Origin: Bacillus sp. FJAT-49736
GTDB taxonomy: Bacteria; Bacillota; Bacilli; Bacillales; Bacillaceae_C
Assembly: GCF_018343615.1 (NCBI RefSeq)
Contig: NZ_JAGYPI010000002.1
Location: 143,562 to 207,561 of the forward strand
Reading direction: 5' to 3'
DNA: 64,000 nucleotides
The position numbers were made by a program, and so were the translations under genes. The notes under the pieces were generated by a model, which was not told where the DNA came from, searched no databases, and saw nothing but the letters and a program-made list of their open reading frames with translations. Shown piece by piece: positions 28,741 through 35,848 of the stretch (position 1 is its first letter; each line of letters starts with the position of its first letter).

Positions 28741-28769
28741 AACGCTCAGTTTTGAGCGTTCTTTTTTTC
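28741..28769 (+). terminator. Terminator after the DedA-PAP2 gene
   Basis: AACGCTCA and TGAGCGTT pair around GTTT, followed by CTTTTTTT. Confidence 0.9.
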
Positions 28770-28817
28770 TAAAGCTTGATTAGGTTTTCCCACTTTCCGA
28801 TTAATTTTGGAAAACAA

Positions 28818-29336
28818 GATCGGCGTTTGGTTACGCTTACTGCTCTGCTTCCTCCTTTTCAGTCACCAAAGGTCTTGTTTGGTTTCCCAAATTGCTCTGT
28901 TCCCCCTTTTCGGTCACCAATCGCCTTGTTTGGTTACCCAATTCCCTCATCTTCTCCCTTTTCGGGCACCAAAAGCCTTGTTTGGTTACCCAACTCCCTC
29001 ATCTTCCCCCTTTTCGGGCACCAAAAGCCTTGTTTGGTTACCCAACTCCCTCATCTTCCCTCTTTTGGGGCACCAATGGCCTTGTTTGGTTCCCCAATTC
29101 CCTCATCTTCCCCCTTTTCGGGCACCAAAAGCCTTGTTTGGTTACCCAACTCCCTCATCTTCCCTCTTTTCGGGCACCAATGGCCTTGTTTGGTTCCCCA
29201 ATTCCCTCATCTTCCCTCTTTTCGGGCACCAAAAGCCTTGTTTGGTTACCCAATTCCCTCATCTTCTCCCTTTTCGGGCACCAATGGCCCTGTTTGGTTT
29301 CTCCAATTGCTCTTGTCCCCCCTTTCATCAACAACC
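28818..29336. repeat. 52-bp tandem minisatellite, about nine to ten units
   Basis: Units repeat at exactly 52 bp (the CCTTG mark falls at 28924, 28976, 29028, 29080, 29132, 29184, 29236 and 29288), with one 51-bp and one more divergent unit to the left. Two unit types, with CACCAAAAGCC or CACCAATGGCC, alternate in the right half. Each unit can fold as a hairpin (GGG-ACCAAA pairing with TTTGGT-CCC). Because 52 is not a multiple of three, long open frames appear in all three frames and I do not call them genes. The rest of the gap between 28736 and 29450 holds only terminators. Confidence 0.92.
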
Positions 29337-29419
29337 CATTGTTGCTAGTTCTTAGTAATTTAGTAAAAAAAAATATTAGAACTTGGTTTTGCACGCATAT
29401 AATACCGCAACCTCTAAAG

Positions 29420-29452
29420 CAAAAAAAATAGACCAATCATTTAAATCGGTCT
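29420..29452 (-). terminator. Terminator after the polysaccharide deacetylase gene
   Basis: Minus strand: TAGACC and GGTCTA pair around an A/T-rich loop, then a run of eight T. Confidence 0.75.
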
Positions 29453-30185
29453 AAATCGAAAAATGCTCCATATGAGCCTTCTTCTTTCTATACATATTAT
29501 CTATTCGTGTAAAATAATGTCCTTGCTTTTGCAAAGCATCCAGAACATATTTTAAGCCTTCAATCGTATAAGCGGGTGCATCTTCATTTGCCCCCCAGGT
29601 TTCACCGCTATCATGCAATAAAATAATATCTCCAGGCTTAACATTATTAAGAATCCCGTGAATTATCTTTTCACTGCCGCCGCTACTGCGCCAATCACCA
29701 ACCATCAGCGACCATAAGACCAGCTTATATTTTCCTGCTAGGAATAAATCAAAGAAATTCAATAGACCCCATGGCGGTCGATAATAAATCGGTCTTTTAC
29801 CTGTAATCCCTTCTATAATAGAAGCAGTCCTTTTTAAATCCCGTCTTACTGTCCATGGCATCATCCCCCAATTAGAACGATGCACATAATTATGCATACC
29901 GATTAGATGGCCCTCCCGATGCATTCTTAAAATTAAATCAGGATGCTTTTCCGCTTTTGAACCAACAACAAAAAAAGTAGCTTTCACATGATACTTTTTT
30001 AATAAATTGAGAAGCTCTCCTGTGTATTTAGGATCCGGACCATCATCAAAGGTAAAAGCAATGGCGGAATTTGCCTTGTTCCTCCGTAGGACACCTATGC
30101 CTATCCACCTCGAAAAGGCAAAGGGAACAAACATATAAACAATAATTGCTATCAAAACAATGAACAGTGCAAGCAAGATGTGCAT
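29451..30185 (-). CDS. Polysaccharide deacetylase, NodB domain
   Basis: A 244-residue protein with an N-terminal membrane helix (ILLALFIVLIAIIVYMFVPFAF) that places the enzyme outside the cell. NodB motifs are TFDDGPD (motif 1, metal Asp), GMHNYVHRSNW (motif 2 with two metal His, HNxxH instead of HSxxH), RPPWG (motif 3), VGDWR (motif 4) and LLHDSGE (motif 5). It should remove acetyl groups from peptidoglycan or another envelope glycan. ATG at 30185 directly abuts AAAGGG; a TTG nine bases in would have better spacing. It follows the MGDG-type glycosyltransferase gene on the same strand, separated by a repeat. Confidence 0.87.
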   Translation of the reverse strand: MHILLALFIVLIAIIVYMFVPFAFSRWIGIGVLRRNKANSAIAFTFDDGPDPKYTGELLNLLKKYHVKATFFVVGSKAEKHPDLILRMHREGHLIGMHNYVHRSNWGMMPWTVRRDLKRTASIIEGITGKRPIYYRPPWGLLNFFDLFLAGKYKLVLWSLMVGDWRSSGGSEKIIHGILNNVKPGDIILLHDSGETWGANEDAPAYTIEGLKYVLDALQKQGHYFTRIDNMYRKKKAHMEHFSI

Positions 30186-30237
30186 CCCTTTCTCATATTC
30201 GTTGCTTATTTTCGCATAGATACAGCTATTCTCATAT

Positions 30238-30361
30238 TACAAATTCTAATAGTTTCGGGCATCTTTTTTTTAACAAGGAACCCTATTAATCAAAAATAAG
30301 GTTTTTAATAAACATTCGTCTGAAAAATCAATCTAAGTTTCCGAAAAGAGCCTTTATATAT
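30238..30361. repeat. Interspersed imperfect palindrome, copy c
   Basis: Left end AATAGTTTCGGGCATCTTTT; right end AAGTTTCCGAAAAGAGCCTT. The right end recurs in reverse at 41.76 kb. It lies between two minus-strand genes and covers the stop region of the glycosyltransferase gene. Confidence 0.65.
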
Positions 30362-31583
30362 GGCTATAAAAAGCCCCTTCCCTTTTCAATAAACGATTCG
30401 TTCTCCATTTTGTCATCAGAGATAAATCTGCTTCGTAGAAGGGTTTTTGATAAAACATCAAATCCCTAATAATATGGACCGCATCAAAAGCTGCCTCTTT
30501 TTTCTGCAGGCTCCGCGCATTTTCTTTCATTTGAAACATGGTTTGTACATTATTTAAAATGCCAGTAATAGCATTCATAATTTCAGATGGATTCTTTGCT
30601 TGAACAGCAACGCCGGATTTTGTTAAAAATAAGGCATTATCCTGTTCCTGTCCAGGCAGCGGCTTATATAAGATCATTGGCATTTCCATTGCAATCGCTT
30701 CTGAGGTTGTCACCCCACCAGGTTTGGTTACAATTAGATCGGAAATTGCCATTAATTCTTGGACATTCTCGATAAAACCGAATAAATGAAAACGATGTTT
30801 GGATGATTTTAATTCCATCTCTAATTGTTTCCGTAATTTCTCATTGCGGCCGCACAGTATTATAAACTGCGCTTTAAACGGCAGCTTATCCAATATATCC
30901 GTCTTTAACAATCCCTCTCCAATTAATCCATCACCGCCACCCATAATTAAGATGGCAGGAAAATTAGGCTGTAATCCATACTTCTGAACCCATTTTTCCT
31001 TCTCCATCGGCTGCAGGAACTTTGTTCGAATCGGGATACCTGTACTGGAAATTTGCTCGTCGGATATCCCCAAACGAATCAATTCCTGTCTTACTCCATT
31101 TGAGCCGACAATATAATGATCTGTGAATGGATGAATCCAATAGCTATGAGTAGAATGATCTGTAATAACTGTTACAAGCGGTACATTCGTTAGACCATAT
31201 TCCTTTAATTTTGAAAGGATGCCTGCCGCGAATGGAAAGGTGCATATGACCACATTAGGTCGGATTTGCTGCAATAGTTTCAGCATTTTCCCCATACCGC
31301 TTGACATTATTGTATTTAAGCCCGTTGAAAAGGCATTGCGATCATGTGTTTTTTGATATAAATAACCATATAGCTGTGGAAGCTTTTGAATACTTTTCAT
31401 ATATACGTAATGACTAATAGGATACATATTTGGATGTGCCCAGGCCATGAAATCAACCACAACTGTATCATATTCATGGAGACGGAGATCAGCCGCTTCT
31501 TTAATAGCATTTGCCACTTGTTGATGTCCTTGACCGAATGTCCCTGATAAAATCAGAATTTTATCCTTCATTTTCATCACCAT
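30354..31583 (-). CDS. MGDG synthase-type glycosyltransferase (UgtP/YkoN-like)
   Basis: A 409-residue GT28/MGDG-synthase family glycosyltransferase. The N-terminal half has GTFGQGHQQVANAI and YVYMKSIQKLPQLYGYLYQKTHD (acceptor side, monogalactosyldiacylglycerol synthase N-domain). The C-terminal half has GGDGLIGEGL and the nucleotide-sugar block TKPGGVTTSEAIAMEMPMI then KPLPGQEQDN. Such enzymes add sugar from UDP-glucose or UDP-galactose to diacylglycerol at the inner membrane face; UgtP does this for lipoteichoic acid anchors. ATG at 31583 has GGAGGAG eight bases upstream. An ECF-type motif lies about 95 bases upstream. The acceptor is not proven. Confidence 0.85.
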   Translation of the reverse strand: MVMKMKDKILILSGTFGQGHQQVANAIKEAADLRLHEYDTVVVDFMAWAHPNMYPISHYVYMKSIQKLPQLYGYLYQKTHDRNAFSTGLNTIMSSGMGKMLKLLQQIRPNVVICTFPFAAGILSKLKEYGLTNVPLVTVITDHSTHSYWIHPFTDHYIVGSNGVRQELIRLGISDEQISSTGIPIRTKFLQPMEKEKWVQKYGLQPNFPAILIMGGGDGLIGEGLLKTDILDKLPFKAQFIILCGRNEKLRKQLEMELKSSKHRFHLFGFIENVQELMAISDLIVTKPGGVTTSEAIAMEMPMILYKPLPGQEQDNALFLTKSGVAVQAKNPSEIMNAITGILNNVQTMFQMKENARSLQKKEAAFDAVHIIRDLMFYQKPFYEADLSLMTKWRTNRLLKREGAFYSHI

Positions 31584-31678
31584 ATTATTTCTCCTCCAAT
31601 ACCTTTAACGGAATTTCCCTCTTAAAGGAGGATATATACTTAGGTATTATCCTTTGAATTTTTTAGGATCTTATTAAG

Positions 31679-31704
31679 AGACTTCTCTAATAGAGAAATA
31701 GTTC
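31679..31704 (-). promoter_or_regulatory. ECF promoter motif GAACTA-N15-AGTCT before the MGDG-type glycosyltransferase
   Basis: Minus strand: GAACTA (31704-31699), 15-base spacer, AGTCT (31683-31679). One base weaker in each box than the sigma-operon copy, but identical spacing. Confidence 0.5.
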
Positions 31705-31761
31705 ATGGTAAATGAAAAAATTTATTTAAGTATTACGGTAAATTATGATTTACAAAAAGAA

Positions 31762-31786
31762 AAACCCTTTAAAAACAAAGGGTTTC
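31762..31786 (-). terminator. Terminator of the ECF sigma operon
   Basis: AAACCCTTT and AAAGGGTTT form the stem; on the minus strand TTTTTCTTTTTG follows. It lies right after the last gene of the operon. Confidence 0.85.
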
Positions 31787-31788
31787 AA

Positions 31789-32628
31789 TTATATCTTTTT
31801 TGTTCTGTTAGTAAACTTATAATGCAACCATGAAACGGATAAACCGATGGAAAACCATGATAAAACTAGTAGGAGAATACCGCCAAATAGCGGAAAGTTT
31901 GCTGCCGCAACTATTAATGCTGAACCAGCTAGGAGTGCTACCCATTTTGGTTTGCCCTCAAACATGCGAAATTGGTTTCCTAATTGACCACTTACAAAAA
32001 CGAGACCTATTACAAAGGATATTAGAACCCCTATAAGAATCAAAATAACGACTGGAATTCCAATAATTAGAATCGTTAGTAAAACACTTACTACAAGTAG
32101 TGCCAAGCTAGATATGAAGCCAGTAATAATCAATTTTCCAGGCTTCAGTGCTATTCCTTCAGGTAAGGCATTCAGCCTATGCTTGGTTGCAATACCTACA
32201 ATTACTGTAATCAATACAAGGAGTATGCTTATCGCCAGACGAATAATCCATGACGCCAGAAAAATTAAGCCCCCGAGAATAAAGCTATCTTTTGTTTGAT
32301 CATTGAAATTTAATGAAATAATTGGTTCGGTAACCTTTGCACCGATTTCCTGATTGATTTGTCCGCCAATCACGAGCACCGGACCTTTAATATTTGCTGT
32401 TTTATTTATTTGCAAATTCCCATTTATTACAACGACAGCCACTTTTACCTCGCCATTTATAGTTGCATTATTACCGAGTACAATGACATTTTCAACCTTT
32501 TCATTTTTCGGAATAACTGTTTCCTTTTGATTCAAAACATTTTTTTCCGCTGCTAACGCTGGATTCAGCAGAAGAGAGGAAATAATGAGTATTACTAAAC
32601 TACTGAAAAGAAGCTTAAATCCTTTCAT
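31789..32628 (-). CDS. Exported bactofilin-like/membrane protein of the ECF operon
   Basis: A 279-residue protein with a signal peptide (MKGFKLLFSSLVILIISSLLLNPALAA). An extracellular segment follows with regular hydrophobic turns (VIVLGNNATINGEVKVAVVVINGNL, KGPVLVIGG) resembling the beta-helix of polymer-forming bactofilin-like domains. Then come four to five membrane helices. It is the third gene after the ECF sigma factor and anti-sigma factor, separated by 12 bases, so it belongs to the operon. Exact function is unknown; a role in sensing or scaffolding at the envelope under ECF control is inference. Confidence 0.75.
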   Translation of the reverse strand: MKGFKLLFSSLVILIISSLLLNPALAAEKNVLNQKETVIPKNEKVENVIVLGNNATINGEVKVAVVVINGNLQINKTANIKGPVLVIGGQINQEIGAKVTEPIISLNFNDQTKDSFILGGLIFLASWIIRLAISILLVLITVIVGIATKHRLNALPEGIALKPGKLIITGFISSLALLVVSVLLTILIIGIPVVILILIGVLISFVIGLVFVSGQLGNQFRMFEGKPKWVALLAGSALIVAAANFPLFGGILLLVLSWFSIGLSVSWLHYKFTNRTKKI

Positions 32629-32640
32629 CCTTACATCCCC

Positions 32641-33147
32641 TTATTCTACTGTTTTTGTCCGCAGCAAATAGCGTACAGACCATACAGATAATCCAACAAT
32701 AATGATCGTTGTTATCGCAAATACCTCTAATAAAAATGGAATCGAGGATAAAATGGAAACAAACGCATGGGATAAGCTGACTGCAATTTTAACAATTTCT
32801 GATATCACCGTTACCCCCACAAATACAATATCACCAAAAGCAAACAAGCATATCGCAATCATAATCGTCAAAAATAATGTCGGCAATCCTACAACCCATT
32901 TATAATAAAGGGAGCTTTTCAGATTCAAATTGTTAATTTTCGCCAAAACTGCATTTTCAAATTGAAAATCAGGGATTTCGATGGAACTATAATATAAAGC
33001 TAGCCCGTCTTTCATATTGCGAAGCGCTTGAAGCTCATCCTCACATCTATCACAAACAGCAAGGTGATTCTTCACTATTTGAAATTCCGATTCGCTCAAT
33101 TCATCGTCTATATAAGCGGAGAGGAGTTCATCAACATGTTCATTCAT
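32641..33147 (-). CDS. Zinc-finger anti-sigma factor
   Basis: About 168 residues. The N-terminal zinc-binding anti-sigma (ZAS) motif is H-x3-C-x2-C in NHLAVCDRCEDELQAL, preceded by the typical helix DELLSAYIDDELSESEFQIV. Two hydrophobic stretches follow (VVGLPTLFLTIMIAICLFAF and LLEVFAITTIIIVGLSVW), so the protein is membrane-bound. It should hold the upstream ECF sigma factor until a signal leads to its inactivation. ATG at 33147 is used (GAGGTG six bases before); it overlaps the sigma gene stop by eight bases, implying translational coupling. Confidence 0.85.
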   Translation of the reverse strand: MNEHVDELLSAYIDDELSESEFQIVKNHLAVCDRCEDELQALRNMKDGLALYYSSIEIPDFQFENAVLAKINNLNLKSSLYYKWVVGLPTLFLTIMIAICLFAFGDIVFVGVTVISEIVKIAVSLSHAFVSILSSIPFLLEVFAITTIIIVGLSVWSVRYLLRTKTVE

Positions 33148-33685
33148 CTTCATCACCTCTGGAAAGTTCTTTCTTTAGCATGCCTCTTGCAGTGTTAATT
33201 CGGGATTTAACCGTACCAAGCGGAATTTTCAAGATCCCGCTAATCTCCTCATAAGAATAGCCCTGTACATCACGAAGAACGAGCGCCGTACGATGCTCAA
33301 AGGATAGTTTCTCCATTGCTTCTTGGATGACAAGCATAGTGTTGGTGCTTTCAATCGGAGAAGAAGAAAGGCGGAGTGAATTTTGCTCCAAATTTTCCAT
33401 TTGTACTTGTTTCTTATTTTTACTTTTCTTGAGCCTATCATAGCACAAATTGGATACAATCCTTGTCAACCAAGATACAAAGGCAAAATCATTATCTAAT
33501 TTGCTTAGTGAATAATATGCCTTCACAAAAGCTTCCTGGGCAACATCCTCCGCCTCCTCGCGATTATTTACCATCGCATAGGCATGTCGGAATACTTGGC
33601 CTTTATATTTTGAAACAAGCGCTGAAAATGCCTCTTCATCTCCGCCCCTTGCCTTTTTTATTAACAACGTTAATTCTTGGTCCAC
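33140..33685 (-). CDS. ECF-type RNA polymerase sigma factor
   Basis: A 181-residue ECF sigma factor. Region 2 covers EAFSALVSKYKGQVFRHAYAMV and REEAEDVAQEAFVKAYYSL, with FVSWLTRIVSNLCYDRLKK as region 2.4. Region 4 contains HRTALVLRDVQGYSYEEISGILKIPLGTVKSRINTARGMLKKEL. GTG at 33685 (VDQELTLL) is chosen, as AAGGAG lies eight bases upstream. First gene of a three-gene operon with its anti-sigma factor. A promoter GAACTT-N15-TGTCT lies about 95 bases upstream and recurs at five further places nearby, suggesting autoregulation and a local regulon. I cannot match it to a named Bacillus subtilis ECF factor. Confidence 0.88.
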   Translation of the reverse strand: MDQELTLLIKKARGGDEEAFSALVSKYKGQVFRHAYAMVNNREEAEDVAQEAFVKAYYSLSKLDNDFAFVSWLTRIVSNLCYDRLKKSKNKKQVQMENLEQNSLRLSSSPIESTNTMLVIQEAMEKLSFEHRTALVLRDVQGYSYEEISGILKIPLGTVKSRINTARGMLKKELSRGDEDE

Positions 33686-33778
33686 AGCTTCAACTCCTTG
33701 ACAAAAAGCGAAAGCCAATCAGCTAGGCCGATACATCCATTCGTTTCCTGCTTATTATTCATGGATTGTTATGTAAAA

Positions 33779-33804
33779 AGACAACTAATCAATATAAAAA
33801 GTTC
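33779..33804 (-). promoter_or_regulatory. ECF autoregulatory promoter of the sigma operon
   Basis: Minus strand: GAACTT (33804-33799), T-rich 15-base spacer, TGTCT (33783-33779), about 95 bases before the sigma start. The remainder of the 460-base divergent gap shows no other gene. Confidence 0.72.
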
Positions 33805-34061
33805 ATGCAACTTATAAAAAAGTTTAGTTTCTTTTCAGAAGAATAATTTCATATAACCTAACAGAAAATAGTATAAGTGGCAAACTTTGTTTTATGTATG
33901 TTCTTTCATATGTAGCGAAAACTTTTTATCAGTCTTTACTTTGGTTAAAAACCAATAATGCTCCGAAACCAAGTCTATTTTAGGACCTAGAACAATTTCG
34001 AATTGTAATAATTTATACGAAAACTGCCTTTTATGATAATAGTAATAATTTTTGGCCCTGC

Positions 34062-34087
34062 GAACTTTTTTTATTACCGCAGTGTCT
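34062..34087 (+). promoter_or_regulatory. ECF promoter of the CsbB-like/gtrA operon
   Basis: GAACTT (34062-34067), T-rich 15-base spacer, TGTCT (34083-34087), 59 bases before the ATG. The boxes are identical to those of the divergent sigma operon. Confidence 0.72.
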
Positions 34088-34146
34088 ATTAATAGAATGA
34101 CGTTTTAAAACATACTTATATTACCATTTTAAAAGGAGAAATAAAA

Positions 34147-35157
34147 ATGAACAGTCCAGTACTTACTATTGTTGTGCCTTGCTACAACGAAGAAGAAGTA
34201 CTTCAGGAAACAACGAAGCAATTATCGGAAATGATTACATTATTAATAAAAGAAAAGCTAGTTGCGGAGAAAAGCAAAATATTGTATGTAGATGATGGGA
34301 GCCGTGACCGGACATGGCCAATCATTGAGGAGCTTAATGGGGTTCATCCTTATGTTACTGGATTAAAGCTAGCCCATAATGTCGGTCATCAAAAAGCGCT
34401 GCTAGCTGGCCTCGAAATTGCCGGTAAGAATTCCGATTGTGTTATTTCGATTGATGCAGATTTACAGGATGATATTTCTATCATTAAGGATTTCGTTTCA
34501 AAATATCATGAGGGATATGAAATTGTGTATGGTGTCCGTAAAAATAGAGATAGCGATACACTTTTTAAAAGAGCAACCGCTCAAGGCTTTTACCGGTTCA
34601 TGCAGAAAATGGGGGTAAAGGTTGTCTATAATCATGCGGATTACCGATTAATGAGTAAACGAGCACTTGAGGAATTAAGCCGCTACAAGGAACAAAATCT
34701 GTTTCTGCGCGGTGTGGTTTCATTAATAGGCTTCAAATCAACAGAGGTTTATTATAATCGAAAAGAAAGATTTGCGGGCGAATCTAAATATCCTTTAAAA
34801 AAAATGCTTTCCTTTGCCTTTGACGGGATCACTTCCTTTAGTGTTGCGCCAATTCGCTTCATTACTTTAATAGGCTTTTTATCCTTTTTAATAAGCAGCT
34901 TTGTTGGAATTTATGCACTTATTATCAAATTGATAGGACATGCGAATACAGGCTGGACATCGATTATCGTATCGATTTGGTTTCTTGGCGGACTTTTACT
35001 AATGAGCGTTGGTCTTATTGGAGAATACATAGGAAAAATTTACGAAGAAACAAAACAAAGACCGCGATATGCCATTGAGTCGGATTTATATACAAATGAA
35101 ATGGCGCAAAATGATGTCAGCAAAAGATTCAATATGATTCGAGGCAAAAAAGGATGA
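34147..35157 (+). CDS. Polyprenyl-phosphate glycosyltransferase, CsbB/YkoT-like
   Basis: A 336-residue GT2 enzyme of the dolichol-phosphate-mannose-synthase type. Motifs: TIVVPCYNEEEVLQET, YVDDGSRDRTW, HNVGHQKALLAGLE, ISIDADLQDD (DxD), HADYRLMSKRALEE and NRKERFAGESKYPLKKML. Two C-terminal membrane helices follow. Such enzymes load a sugar from a nucleotide sugar onto undecaprenyl phosphate, feeding glycosylation of teichoic acids outside the cell; CsbB and YkoT of Bacillus subtilis are relatives. The ATG has AAAGGAG upstream. The stop overlaps the start of a GtrA-type gene (ATGA). Divergent from the ECF sigma operon and sharing its promoter motif. Confidence 0.88.
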   Translation: MNSPVLTIVVPCYNEEEVLQETTKQLSEMITLLIKEKLVAEKSKILYVDDGSRDRTWPIIEELNGVHPYVTGLKLAHNVGHQKALLAGLEIAGKNSDCVISIDADLQDDISIIKDFVSKYHEGYEIVYGVRKNRDSDTLFKRATAQGFYRFMQKMGVKVVYNHADYRLMSKRALEELSRYKEQNLFLRGVVSLIGFKSTEVYYNRKERFAGESKYPLKKMLSFAFDGITSFSVAPIRFITLIGFLSFLISSFVGIYALIIKLIGHANTGWTSIIVSIWFLGGLLLMSVGLIGEYIGKIYEETKQRPRYAIESDLYTNEMAQNDVSKRFNMIRGKKG

Positions 35158-35579
35158 ACCATTCCTTTATTCGCTTTTTGCTGGTAGGAATTATTAACAC
35201 AATTATTGGACTAACCTCTATGTTTCTGCTTCTGCATCTCTTTCATCTTACCTACTGGCTCTCCACCTTTATCGGGAACACAATCGGTTGTATTGCCAGT
35301 TATTTTTTGAACAAATCTTTTACATTTAAAAGCGAGAGATCATTCGGAAGCAGCATATTTCGCTTCATCGTGGTTATTCTAAGTTGCTATTTTATTTCCT
35401 ATTATATTGGAGAGAAGCTAGCCATATTTATTCTTGCACAGCTTTCTTTTATTCCAATTGTTTACGCAAAGGATGCAGCTGTTTTATTTGGTACTGGGAT
35501 ATATACTGTATCCAATTATATCGGGCAAAAATATTTTGTATTTAAAAGTGAACCGGTAGTGAAGGAATGGAATTCATAG
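35154..35579 (+). CDS. GtrA-family membrane protein, putative lipid-linked sugar flippase
   Basis: A 141-residue protein with four membrane helices in the GtrA/GtcA pattern (FIRFLLVGIINTIIGLTSMFLLL, YWLSTFIGNTIGCIASYFLNKSFTF and two more), ending YIGQKYFVFKS. GtrA proteins are believed to flip polyprenyl-phosphate sugars. The start overlaps the stop of the preceding glycosyltransferase gene by four bases, so the two act as a module; the third component, a GT-C like membrane transferase, may be the YkoS-like protein at 39 kb. Confidence 0.88.
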   Translation: MNHSFIRFLLVGIINTIIGLTSMFLLLHLFHLTYWLSTFIGNTIGCIASYFLNKSFTFKSERSFGSSIFRFIVVILSCYFISYYIGEKLAIFILAQLSFIPIVYAKDAAVLFGTGIYTVSNYIGQKYFVFKSEPVVKEWNS

Positions 35580-35631
35580 AAAAAAGCACCTTAATCTGCA
35601 GGTATTCCAGCTTTTCTATACGAATAGATAT

Positions 35632-35736
35632 TATTCTCGCGAAATTACTGCATTTTCTCCTGAAAATGACCATTATTCTCGCGAAATTTCTGCTTATTCT
35701 CGCGAAAATGACCATTATTCTCGCGAATTGTGACTA
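35632..35736. repeat. 21-bp tandem repeat with TTCTCGCGAA core, five units
   Basis: Units start at 35632, 35653, 35674, 35695 and 35716, exactly 21 bp apart. Four read TATTCTCGCGAA, one is degenerate (TTTTCTCCTGAA). Between cores AATTACTGC and AATGACCA type spacers alternate. The same repeat occurs at 55.98-56.10 kb. Confidence 0.9.
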
Positions 35737-35802
35737 ATTACCTATAAAAAATCCGTAATTGTTACTGCTCTAACGTACGATTTTATCATTATTGGCAACT
35801 TA

Positions 35803-35841
35803 AAAAAGGCAGACCCGTTATATAAAACGGGCTGCCTTTTG
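35803..35841. terminator. Terminator between gtrA and cadA
   Basis: AAAGGCAG-CCCGTT pairs with AACGGG-TGCCTTT, with A-run and T-run on both sides; works for both convergent genes. Confidence 0.88.
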
Positions 35842-35848
35842 GATAAAA

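Noticed and set aside
28776-29431. Three long overlapping plus-strand ORFs (179-190 codons) and one minus-strand ORF
   Set aside because: All are produced by the 52-bp tandem repeat, whose period is not a multiple of three. No RBS, no family resemblance; not called as genes.
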